8,719 nucleotides of DNA from an uncultured Chloroflexota bacterium (GCA_937138275.1 CAKZOY010000386.1:1-8719); one strand, 5' to 3'; shown: positions 1 through 5,312, counted from the stretch's first letter. Notes: a model not told the origin generated them from the letters alone. A program made the numbers and translations.

Positions 1-2
1 CC

Positions 3-78
3 CATTTTGCGCCGCCAAGGCGATAGCCCGTTGGCTTTTGCCCTGCCAGCGGCCTTTTCAAAGGGCACAGCCGCCAAC
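3..78 (-). promoter_or_regulatory. Candidate structured 5' leader (possible switch)
   Basis: The minus-strand transcript from the promoter at 85-112 would begin almost exactly with GUUGGC (73-78). This pairs perfectly with GCCAAC (30-35) and encloses a second perfect 6-bp pairing, UGCCCU (62-67) with AGGGCA (39-44). The octamer UUGGCGGC occurs twice (70-77 and 11-18), so the GCCAA at 31-35 can instead pair with UUGGC at 14-18. That second hairpin has an inner GGC/GCC stem and a UAUC loop. A third option pairs GCGGC (70-74) with GCCGC (49-53). An ATG lies at 3-5, six bases after GGCGG, a weak ribosome-binding-like run that the second hairpin would partly cover. The pairings are seen in the sequence; a regulatory function is inference. 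I could not match it to a known riboswitch class. Confidence 0.4.
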
Positions 79-84
79 TTTTGT

Positions 85-112
85 TTTATAACTTAAAATT
101 TGCCATTGTCAA
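85..112 (-). promoter_or_regulatory. Sigma70-type promoter reading off the left edge
   Basis: On the minus strand a perfect -35 TTGACA (107-112) is followed after 16 bp by -10 TATAAA (85-90), in an AT-rich island inside GC-rich DNA. Transcription would start near 77-79 and run left. The promoter begins only a few bases past the stop of the Fe-S gene ending at 119. A gene beyond the left edge would therefore have its own promoter, even if it also receives read-through. No terminator was seen between that stop and this promoter. Confidence 0.7.
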
Positions 113-118
113 TCTAAT

Positions 119-1339
119 CTATATCAGCGTCCGAGGGTCGGGCTCCACGGGCAGGTCGGGGTGCCCGAAGCGCTCCGGGTCCAGCAGGCGCGGGAACTGA
201 CGACGCACCGTCCCCAGCAGAAATTGCCATGCCAGCGTCCCCTGGCGGCGCCGCGGCGTCTCCCCGACCGCCCACTGGACCAGTTCCAGCAGATGCACCA
301 CCGGACGGCGGTTGGGGTCGGCAAAACGGGCCACCGAGAGCATCTCCAGGCATCCCACGCAGTAGACGCAGGTGCCGTCGGCCGGGACGCGCCGATGGTC
401 GCGGGACGTGGCCCGCGCGGAGAGGAGGATGCGAAACGGGTTGTACGCCGACGCATGGGAGAACCCCCCGCCGATCCCGCAACAGAGTTGCTCCCCGCGG
501 TTGTGCGGCGCCTCCCGTACCTCCACCCCCACTGCCTCCAGCACCTGCCGGGGCAGTTCGGCAAAAGAGTCGCCCAGCATCCGCGCGTGGCAGGAGTCCT
601 GGACCGTCACCGTCCAGGTCCGCGGGCGGACCACCCGCAGGTCACCCGACCGCAACCGGTCCAGTACGACCGCCAGATAGGGCCGAAACTCTATACCGGA
701 GAAGTCGGCGCCGAACTGGGGCAGGATGTGGGTGAACATGTTGAGCCCGGCGGTGCAGAGGACGTACACCCGCCGCGCTTCCAGCGCGCGCAGCCAGTGA
801 GTGAGACGCTGGGCGACCTGCTCCATCGTCTCATACAGCCCCATCCGGAAGAGCATCTCCCCACAGCAGTAGTCCAGCGCGCCCCGGATGTCCACCCCGT
901 CAAAGAGCGCGGAGAAGGTCAGGTACGGGGCCGTGATGAGGTTGCAACCGGCGTAGAGGAACTCCGGGGCCGGGTCGGCCCGCCGCCAGCGGGCGATTGC
1001 CTCCCGCTCATCGGGCGGCAGACGGTTCAGGATGTCGGTGCGGAAGTTGGGGCGGGCGTGGGGCAGAAAGTAGCGGGCGCGGGCGGGCAGCCCCTCCCGC
1101 TGATATGCCTCATGCCAGAGGTCCAGAATCCGATTGGCTGGACGGGCATCCGTCGGGCAGAAATTGTTGCAGGCCATGCAGGACGTACAGGCCCGCAGGA
1201 TGAGGGAATCCCTCCCCTCTACGAGCGCCTGCATCTCCTGCCGGGCGCGCTCCAGGGGCAGATGCAGGACGGGACAGCGATGGAAACACTCCCCGCAAAG
1301 GGTACAACGGTCGGGGTCAAATGGCTGGCGACGGTACAT
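119..1339 (-). CDS. CCG-domain Fe-S oxidoreductase (HdrB/HdrD/GlpC-like)
   Basis: A 406-residue soluble Fe-S protein, probably an electron-transfer subunit passing electrons to or from a quinone, thiol or partner dehydrogenase; the substrate cannot be read. The N-terminus has two classical [4Fe-4S] motifs, C12-C15-C18-C22P and C51-C54-C57-C61P. Two cysteine-rich CCG domains follow. The second fits the family pattern exactly: C250, 35 residues, C286-C287-G, 36 residues, then C324-x2-C327. The first is degenerate: C132, only 25 residues, C158-C159-G, then C195 but Gly198 where the last Cys should be. The layout resembles HdrD, GlpC and glycolate oxidase GlcF relatives. The ATG at 1337-1339 is preceded by AGGAGG five bases upstream. 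Its neighbour upstream on the same strand is another Fe-S protein, a likely redox partner. Fold and cofactor class are confident; the reaction is unknown. Confidence 0.88.
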   Translation of the reverse strand: MYRRQPFDPDRCTLCGECFHRCPVLHLPLERARQEMQALVEGRDSLILRACTSCMACNNFCPTDARPANRILDLWHEAYQREGLPARARYFLPHARPNFRTDILNRLPPDEREAIARWRRADPAPEFLYAGCNLITAPYLTFSALFDGVDIRGALDYCCGEMLFRMGLYETMEQVAQRLTHWLRALEARRVYVLCTAGLNMFTHILPQFGADFSGIEFRPYLAVVLDRLRSGDLRVVRPRTWTVTVQDSCHARMLGDSFAELPRQVLEAVGVEVREAPHNRGEQLCCGIGGGFSHASAYNPFRILLSARATSRDHRRVPADGTCVYCVGCLEMLSVARFADPNRRPVVHLLELVQWAVGETPRRRQGTLAWQFLLGTVRRQFPRLLDPERFGHPDLPVEPDPRTLI

Positions 1340-1363
1340 AGTCCCCTCCTGCGTTTCGTATAG

Positions 1364-1381
1364 CCTGAATTCTGATTCAGG
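1364..1381. repeat. Small perfect inverted repeat upstream of the CCG-domain gene
   Basis: CCTGAAT (1364-1370) and ATTCAGG (1375-1381) form a perfect 7-bp inverted repeat with a 4-base loop. It lies 25 bp upstream of the ATG at 1339, inside the predicted untranslated leader. It may be an operator or an mRNA hairpin. There is no U-tract, so it is unlikely to be a terminator. Confidence 0.3.
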
Positions 1382-1431
1382 GCAAGCGTATCTCTATCAT
1401 CCCGCTGCGCCTCCTGGTGACTACACGAAAA

Positions 1432-1437
1432 ATTATA
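1432..1437 (-). promoter_or_regulatory. -10 element of a candidate promoter for the CCG-domain gene
   Basis: An exact TATAAT on the minus strand lies about 95 bp upstream of the start at 1339. No good -35 hexamer is found at 16-18 bp, so this would be an activator-dependent or weak promoter, or chance. The 246-bp gap from the upstream Fe-S gene favours a separate promoter here. Confidence 0.35.
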
Positions 1438-1533
1438 GGGCTCAGAGCACCCGATACCCCCATAATCTCGCGTCCGCCTAATGACTATACGAAGTTTTGG
1501 CGGGGTGGCGCAGAAGATATCCCCCTCATCCAA

Positions 1534-1570
1534 CGCCACTCCGCGGCGCTCCGTGGCTCACTACAAACAA
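1534..1570. repeat. Dispersed intergenic repeat, copy 1
   Basis: This stretch matches 5078-5114 at 31 of 37 aligned positions with no gaps and in the same orientation. Both copies start CGCCACTCCGC and contain CACTACAA near the end. An inner GCCAC/GTGGC pair could form a hairpin. It lies just past the stop of the cysteine-rich ferredoxin gene at 1586. It is non-coding and appears to be a member of a small repeat family. Confidence 0.6.
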
Positions 1571-1585
1571 ACCCCAACAATGACC

Positions 1586-2344
1586 CTAACGAGGGACCAT
1601 CTGGACAGCCCCCTCCGGGCAGGCAGCAACACAGCGCCCGCAGCCGTAGCAGGGCCCCACCAGGCGGGCCCGTCCGTCCGCCAGCGCACGGGCCTGGAAC
1701 GGACAGGCCGTCATGCAGGCCCCTGCGCCCCGGCAGCGCTCCGGGTCGGTCCGGGAAACGAAACGGCCGAAGAGAAGCGGGAAACGGCGCTGGCCCAGTT
1801 CCCGATTCAGAAGATACGGGACGCATCCGCACGAACAACAGTTGCAGATGACGTATTCGTTGGTCTGATTGACCGGGCAGTGGACAAAGACCATCTGCCA
1901 CAACCCCAACTCATGGCACTGCGTGATGATGGCCTTCGCTTCCTCCTCGCCGATCTGCCGGTACTCGTCCGGGAAAGCCATCGTCCACGCCTCCACGCCG
2001 GTGCGGATGACGATATCGGTTTCCAGAGGGTGAGAGCAACCCCGGTGGGTGGAGCGGCAACGGCACGGCCCCACGGCGATGGGACCGTCCAGTTCGTCTA
2101 TCATCCGCAGCACCTCCGGGGATGGGGTCGGGCGGCCGGTATCCCCCAGGTACCCGATGGGGGCTGCGACCCCCCACCCCAGGAGAGTGTGCGCCAGAGG
2201 AGTCCTCCCCCATCGCCGCCAGTTGCCCCTCATCAGACGGTAACTGATGTCCAGCAACGGCAACTCCAGATAGCGAGCGAACAGGTAGAGCGTCCAGCGG
2301 CGCAGGCGGCTCTGTTCGTCGGTGAGGAAGTGGAATCCGGACAT
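1586..2344 (-). CDS. Cysteine-rich ferredoxin-like 4Fe-4S protein
   Basis: A 252-residue predicted soluble Fe-S protein with 17 cysteines. The C-terminus carries a canonical [4Fe-4S] motif, C232-x2-C235-x2-C238-x3-C242P, preceded by an incomplete one: C204, Ala207 in the second position, C210 and C214P. Loss of the second cysteine is the pattern of [3Fe-4S]-binding 7Fe ferredoxins. The middle holds further conserved-looking cysteines: C94-R-C96, C103, C143, C156 and the cluster C167, C169, C170, C172, C174 (ICNCCSCGC). These suggest an extra metal centre. I recognise this as a recurrent family of uncharacterised Fe-S proteins and cannot name a reaction. The ATG at 2342-2344 is preferred because GGGAGG lies eight bases upstream; an in-frame GTG at 2405-2407 would add 21 residues but overlaps the candidate -10. 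It is probably a redox partner of the CCG-domain protein encoded next. Confidence 0.85.
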   Translation of the reverse strand: MSGFHFLTDEQSRLRRWTLYLFARYLELPLLDISYRLMRGNWRRWGRTPLAHTLLGWGVAAPIGYLGDTGRPTPSPEVLRMIDELDGPIAVGPCRCRSTHRGCSHPLETDIVIRTGVEAWTMAFPDEYRQIGEEEAKAIITQCHELGLWQMVFVHCPVNQTNEYVICNCCSCGCVPYLLNRELGQRRFPLLFGRFVSRTDPERCRGAGACMTACPFQARALADGRARLVGPCYGCGRCVAACPEGAVQMVPR

Positions 2345-2398
2345 GCTTGCACCCTCCCGGGTTTCGCGGATAATACACGCGCGGGCTGGTCTCACACG

Positions 2399-2404
2399 AT
2401 TATA
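2399..2404 (-). promoter_or_regulatory. -10 element of a candidate promoter for the ferredoxin-like gene
   Basis: An exact TATAAT on the minus strand lies 55 bp upstream of the start at 2344, in the short region between divergent genes. The best -35 at 17 bp (CTGGTG) is poor. A start point downstream of it would leave a short leader containing the GGGAGG ribosome-binding site. No convincing plus-strand promoter for the peptidase gene was found. Confidence 0.35.
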
Positions 2405-2454
2405 CACTCATCCTCTCCCTGCACCAGTTCGTAGATTGCGACCCGGAGATACCG

Positions 2455-3939
2455 ATGAATACCCCTCTCAGGCGCTGGTCATATCGGCGGCCACTCCCCC
2501 CTCTGGTGGCCCTTGTCCTGGCATGGATCGCGTGCTCGTTGAGCCCGTCCCCATCGCCCCCGACTCCGACATTCCCCATCCCACCCCTCCCCACCGCCGC
2601 GCCGACGGTCTCTCCTCTTCCGCCGGACGCCTTCGCCACAGCCCCCCGGTACTCCATCTCCCTCGCCATAGACCCCGCGGCCGCCCAGGTCACCGGCTAC
2701 GAGGAAATCCGCTACACCAACACGGAGAACACTCCGCTGCGGGACCTGTACCTGCGCCTCTTCCCGAACACCCCCGGATATGGGGGAGCGGTGCGGGTCA
2801 CCGCGCTGCGGCTAAACGGGGAGACCGTCTCCCCGGAAATCCGTCTGGGCGGGTCTGCCCTGCGCATCCTGCTGAACCCACCTCTGGCTCCGCAACAGAG
2901 CATCACCCTGAATATGGCCTTCACCGCCACTGTCCCCCTCACCGACGAGATAGACTACGCCCAGTTTGCCTACGTCAACGGCGTGATAGCCCTCCCCAAC
3001 GTCTATCCGATGGTCCCGGTCTACGACGACGAGGGATGGAACGTGGAAATCGCCCCCGGTTACGGCGACGCCGTCTATTCGGACATCGCCTTCTATCAGG
3101 TAGAGGTGACCGCGCCCCCCACGATGACCCTGATCGCCTCCGGCGAATGCTCGGTACCGGAAGCGGGGCGCTGGGTCTGTGCGGCCGGACTGGTACGGGA
3201 TTTCGCGCTTGTCCTGGGGGATAACTACGAGGTGGCCTCCGGAGTGGCGGAAGGGGCCATCGTCAACAGTTACTTCTACCCCGACCATCGGGAAGGCGGG
3301 GAGCAGGTGCTCCAGATCGTCATCAACGCCCTGACCATCTACTCTCGCCTCTTCGGCCCGTATCCGTATGCGGAACTGGACGTGGTGGAGACGCCGACGC
3401 GCGCCGGGGGCATAGAGTACCCCACCTTGATCGTCATCTCGGAGCGGTTGTACGACGGTCATCCTCGCCTGGAGTGGGTGGTGGCCCACGAGGTGGCCCA
3501 TCAGTGGTGGTACGGAGTCGTGGGGAGCGATCAGGTGGACCAGCCGTGGCTGGACGAAGCGTTGACGCAATACAGCACGTTGCTATACCACGAGTTCCTC
3601 TACGGCTCCGACACCGCCGCCGCCATCCTGGAGAGCGATTTCCAGAGGATTTACGACCAGTTGGTGGACGAAGGGACGGATATGCCTGCCGGGCTACCGG
3701 TGGCCGCCTACCCGCGAGAACTGTACAGTCCGGTGGTGTATCGGAAAGGGGCCCTGTATTTCCACGCCCTGCGCCAGCGGGTGGGAGACGAGTCCTTCTT
3801 CGCCATCCTCCAGACCTACTACCGCCGTCACCGTTACGGCATCGCCACCCCGGAATCCTTCCTGCAGACCGTCCAGGCCGTCACTGGCAACGCCCAGCGG
3901 GACCTCTATGAGCGATGGATTATGGGGACGTCGCGGTAA
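2455..3939 (+). CDS. M1-family zinc aminopeptidase, predicted lipoprotein
   Basis: A 494-residue metallopeptidase of the gluzincin M1 family (aminopeptidase N / LTA4 hydrolase relatives), expected to trim peptides outside the cytoplasmic membrane. The zinc site is H345-E346-x2-H349 with E368 after exactly 18 residues; E346 is the general base. The substrate N-terminus-binding GAMEN motif appears as GGIEY (318-322), with E321 kept. Y429 in the YRKG stretch matches the transition-state tyrosine. The N-terminus has a basic stretch, a hydrophobic core (13-26) and C27 as a likely lipid-attachment site, though WIAC is an atypical lipobox. A Pro/Ser-rich linker runs to about residue 58. It lacks the long C-terminal helical domain of full aminopeptidase N. 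The ATG at 2455 has GGAG seven bases upstream. The gene is divergent from the Fe-S genes and convergent with the TrmB regulator, so probably a single-gene unit. Confidence 0.9.
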   Translation: MNTPLRRWSYRRPLPPLVALVLAWIACSLSPSPSPPTPTFPIPPLPTAAPTVSPLPPDAFATAPRYSISLAIDPAAAQVTGYEEIRYTNTENTPLRDLYLRLFPNTPGYGGAVRVTALRLNGETVSPEIRLGGSALRILLNPPLAPQQSITLNMAFTATVPLTDEIDYAQFAYVNGVIALPNVYPMVPVYDDEGWNVEIAPGYGDAVYSDIAFYQVEVTAPPTMTLIASGECSVPEAGRWVCAAGLVRDFALVLGDNYEVASGVAEGAIVNSYFYPDHREGGEQVLQIVINALTIYSRLFGPYPYAELDVVETPTRAGGIEYPTLIVISERLYDGHPRLEWVVAHEVAHQWWYGVVGSDQVDQPWLDEALTQYSTLLYHEFLYGSDTAAAILESDFQRIYDQLVDEGTDMPAGLPVAAYPRELYSPVVYRKGALYFHALRQRVGDESFFAILQTYYRRHRYGIATPESFLQTVQAVTGNAQRDLYERWIMGTSR

Positions 3940-3940
3940 A

Positions 3941-4000
3941 AAGTAGACAAGTAGGCAAGTAGACAAGTAGGCAAGTAGAAAGTAGGCAAGTAGACAAGTA
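3941..4000. repeat. Tandem repeat of AAGTAGRC (8-bp unit, 16-bp period)
   Basis: About seven and a half copies of AAGTAGAC alternating with AAGTAGGC follow the peptidase stop codon directly. The fifth unit (3973-3979) lacks its last base, which breaks the phase by one. The unit is not a multiple of three and the array lies outside any gene. It is probably a slippage-prone intergenic repeat with variable copy number. Confidence 0.9.
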
Positions 4001-4002
4001 AG

Positions 4003-4031
4003 GAGAGGGCAGGGTTTGCCCCTGCCCTCTC
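4003..4031. terminator. Strong hairpin between convergent genes
   Basis: A perfect 12-bp stem (4003-4014 with 4020-4031) with a 5-base loop lies between the convergent peptidase and TrmB genes. Neither side has a clear U-tract, so it is not a textbook Rho-independent terminator. Its position suggests it protects or terminates both transcripts. Confidence 0.5.
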
Positions 4032-4060
4032 ATCCCGCTGTGTGTGGCATCTGCTGCAAG

Positions 4061-4077
4061 GGGGAGACCAACTCCCC
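4061..4077 (-). terminator. Short hairpin at the end of the TrmB gene
   Basis: On the minus strand GGGGAG and CTCCCC form a 6-bp stem with a 5-base loop, beginning in the last base of the TAG stop codon. It is followed only by CTTGC, so any termination is weak and probably relies on the larger hairpin at 4003-4031. Confidence 0.3.
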
Positions 4078-4889
4078 TAAACCATCAGATGGCTCCCCAT
4101 CGCCCGGGCGAAGAGTTCCCGGTCCTCCTCCCGGATGATCTCGGCCGCCCGCTCGCCCAGGCAGGCCAGAATCTGCGGGAGATACGGGTCCGTCCGCAAA
4201 TGATGCTCGGCAATGAAGACCAGGAGCGGACTGCTGGTCCAGGAAGCCCGGGCCTGCAGGGTTGCCAGTTGTTCGCCGATCAGTACTTCCTTCTCGTCAA
4301 TCACCAGAATCAGCCACAGCCCTTCCACCCGGTCCTGCGCCTCTTCGGAAACCGGGGCAACGACCACCTGAACGCCAGGCAGGTCCAGCGGCATGGGGGA
4401 ATAGGCAACCACTTTGACTCCCTTGCGGACGGCATCCGTCAGGGCTGCGCGGAGTTCCGGAACAGCGGCAGGCATGAGGTAAAGGTAAATCTCCCGTTCC
4501 GCCTGCCGGATCATCTCCTCTGCCTTAGCCAGAATGTTCTCCTGGCCCTCTATGTTCCAGACCAGTTCCAGATCGGGCGCCGCGAGCAGGGAAGAGAGGT
4601 CGCGCTTGAGATCGTTGACCAGGGCCTGGTGCTCGCGGTGGAGGTTATCCAGGAACTCGTCCGGCGGAATGGGCGCGTAGCGGGTTACATCATCCTGCCG
4701 CAAACTCATTGCGGCCCCGCGGGCGATCAGTTTGCCGATGACCTCATAAATCATAGACCGGGGGACACCGGAGAGTTTGGAGAGCTGGTAGCCGGTCACC
4801 GGGTTCTCCCGCAGGAGTGCCAGGTAGGCCTTGGCCTCATATTCGGAAAAGCCCAGCGCCATCAGTTTATCAACGGGGTCGTCTTCCAT
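4077..4889 (-). CDS. TrmB-family transcriptional regulator
   Basis: A 270-residue DNA-binding protein. Residues about 8-75 form the TrmB-type winged helix-turn-helix: GFSEYEAKAYLALL, then a recognition region near 36-58 with GVPRSMIYEVIGKL. Residues about 78-103 look like a dimerising coiled coil. Residues about 106-230 resemble the TrmB C-terminal effector-binding, phospholipase-D-like fold. Archaeal TrmB proteins bind sugars and repress sugar transporters; many bacterial members have unknown ligands, and no sugar gene is nearby here. The ATG at 4887-4889 has GGGAGG five bases upstream. The gene stands alone, bounded by terminator-like hairpins, with its own strong promoter (4929-4957). An inverted repeat (4905-4924) between the -10 and the start codon suggests self-repression. 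The family call is sure; the target genes are unknown. Confidence 0.88.
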   Translation of the reverse strand: MEDDPVDKLMALGFSEYEAKAYLALLRENPVTGYQLSKLSGVPRSMIYEVIGKLIARGAAMSLRQDDVTRYAPIPPDEFLDNLHREHQALVNDLKRDLSSLLAAPDLELVWNIEGQENILAKAEEMIRQAEREIYLYLMPAAVPELRAALTDAVRKGVKVVAYSPMPLDLPGVQVVVAPVSEEAQDRVEGLWLILVIDEKEVLIGEQLATLQARASWTSSPLLVFIAEHHLRTDPYLPQILACLGERAAEIIREEDRELFARAMGSHLMV

Positions 4890-4904
4890 CGCGCCCTCCC
4901 TTTA

Positions 4905-4924
4905 GTAGTTAGAAGAATAACTAC
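4905..4924. promoter_or_regulatory. Candidate operator for TrmB autoregulation
   Basis: GTAGTTA (4905-4911) and TAACTAC (4918-4924) form a perfect 7-bp inverted repeat with a 6-base spacer. It begins four bases downstream of the -10 and covers the expected transcription start (about 4921-4923). This is a typical place for a repressor site. No second full copy was seen in the window, which fits autoregulation better than control of a neighbour. It could also form a small mRNA hairpin. Confidence 0.55.
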
Positions 4925-4928
4925 GCAA

Positions 4929-4957
4929 TTTATACCACATACTGCAAATTCTGTCAA
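4929..4957 (-). promoter_or_regulatory. Sigma70-type promoter of the TrmB gene
   Basis: On the minus strand -35 TTGACA (4952-4957, perfect) and -10 TATAAA (4929-4934, five of six) are separated by the optimal 17 bp, in a locally AT-rich stretch. The start codon lies about 33 bp after the expected start point. The promoter is strong by sequence, which makes the overlapping inverted repeat a plausible repressor site. Confidence 0.75.
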
Positions 4958-4975
4958 GAGGGCGGAATGGGGGAG

Positions 4976-5014
4976 TGGGTTTGTGGGTGCGGCTTCGCCG
5001 TACCCACAAACCCA
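4976..5014. repeat. Long REP-like palindrome
   Basis: Two 17-base arms (4976-4992 and 4998-5014) are complementary except for one G-T pair. The central CTTCG can add one more pair and leave a three-base loop. There is no U-tract on either side. It lies upstream of the TrmB promoter and starts a run of palindromic elements. It resembles bacterial repetitive extragenic palindromes; copies elsewhere in the genome cannot be seen here. Confidence 0.6.
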
Positions 5015-5023
5015 TAAAATGAC

Positions 5024-5046
5024 GCCAGAGGCTGAAACCCTCCGGC
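5024..5046. repeat. Short hairpin element in the repeat patchwork
   Basis: GCCAGAGG (5024-5031) and CCTCCGGC (5039-5046) pair over 8 bp, fully if the minus strand is transcribed (one G-U pair), with a 7-base loop. From here to about 5076 nothing else was recognised. It is probably part of the same composite of intergenic repeats. Confidence 0.4.
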
Positions 5047-5076
5047 TCAAAGCAAATCTCTGCTGCGCAGGCTGAA

Positions 5077-5114
5077 GCGCCACTCCGCTACGCTTCGTGG
5101 CGCACTACAAGCAG
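5077..5114. repeat. Dispersed intergenic repeat, copy 2
   Basis: Positions 5078-5114 match copy 1 at 1534-1570 (31 of 37 positions). Here the outer arms GCGCCAC (5077-5083) and GTGGCGC (5097-5103) form a perfect 7-bp stem, which copy 1 keeps only in part. The element lies downstream of the permease terminators and outside any gene. Confidence 0.6.
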
Positions 5115-5216
5115 CCCTTCTCCCCCGCAAGCGGAGGCGAAGGGGGAAAAATTCTCCCCTCTCCTGCAGCGCGGAAGAGGGCCAGAGGTGAGGGCGCCCC
5201 TTCTCCCGCAAGCGGG
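5115..5216. repeat. GC-skewed internally repeated intergenic element
   Basis: This stretch contains CCCTTCTCCC twice in similar contexts: CCCTTCTCCCCCGCAAGCGG near 5115-5135 and CCCTTCTCCCGCAAGCGG near 5198-5216. Between them are self-complementary runs such as CCCTCT with AGAGGG. It looks like the C-rich/G-rich interspersed repeats common between genes in many GC-rich bacteria. No gene or regulatory role is apparent. Confidence 0.45.
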
Positions 5217-5251
5217 GAAAAAGATTGCGGGGCAGTTTTGCTGCCCCGCAA
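5217..5251 (-). terminator. Rho-independent terminator of the kinase-ABC operon
   Basis: On the minus strand a perfect 11-bp GC-rich stem (5225-5235 with 5241-5251) has a 5-base loop and is followed by TCTTTTT. This is a textbook intrinsic terminator 62 bp past the permease stop codon. Confidence 0.75.
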
Positions 5252-5270
5252 CCGTCAACGAGAGAACAGG

Positions 5271-5303
5271 GCGGGGCGGGCGGCCTTCGGCCGCCCGCCC
5301 CGC
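5271..5303 (-). terminator. Very stable GC hairpin after the permease gene
   Basis: A perfect 15-bp stem, almost all G and C (5271-5285 with 5289-5303), with a 3-base loop, lies 9 bp past the permease stop. It lacks a U-tract, so alone it may serve as a 3'-end stabiliser or pause site. The true terminator with a U-tract follows at 5217-5251, making a tandem arrangement. Confidence 0.6.
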
Positions 5304-5312
5304 CGCCGTCCC

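Larger units (their letters stand above)
1355..1493. repeat. Three copies of a CTAYACGAA motif around the candidate promoter
   Basis: On the plus strand TGACTATACGAA (1482-1493) and TGACTACACGAA (1418-1429) differ by one base. They extend to a 17-bp similarity with three mismatches, 64 bp apart. A third copy, TTCGTATAG (1355-1363), is the exact reverse complement of the 9-bp core at 1485-1493. The middle copy sits over the expected start point of the promoter with its -10 at 1432-1437, and the others flank it. This could be a set of regulator sites; no regulator can be named. Confidence 0.35.

Noticed and set aside
161..1363. Long open frames on the plus strand opposite the CCG-domain gene
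   Set aside because: They are GC-rich shadows of the real minus-strand gene: no recognisable domain, Pro/Arg-rich, whereas the opposite strand gives a complete Fe-S protein with a ribosome-binding site.
2345..2407. GTG start at 2405-2407 extending the ferredoxin-like protein by 21 residues
   Set aside because: The ATG at 2342-2344 has a strong GGGAGG site, while the upstream GTG has none and abuts the candidate -10 at 2399-2404.
2428..2433. A further TTCGTA copy near the ferredoxin-like gene promoter
   Set aside because: Only six bases match the CTAYACGAA/TTCGTRTAG motif, which is expected by chance.
1481..2434. A 317-codon plus-strand frame opposite the ferredoxin-like gene
   Set aside because: The translation is low-complexity, without domains, and includes the intergenic repeat at 1534-1570. 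The minus strand carries clear cluster motifs.
3694..3966. A minus-strand frame beginning STCLLVYF inside the tandem repeat
   Set aside because: Its first residues are only the AAGTAGRC array read backwards and the rest is antisense to the peptidase catalytic gene.
3941..4000. CRISPR array
   Set aside because: The unit is 8 bp with no unique spacers; it is a simple tandem repeat.
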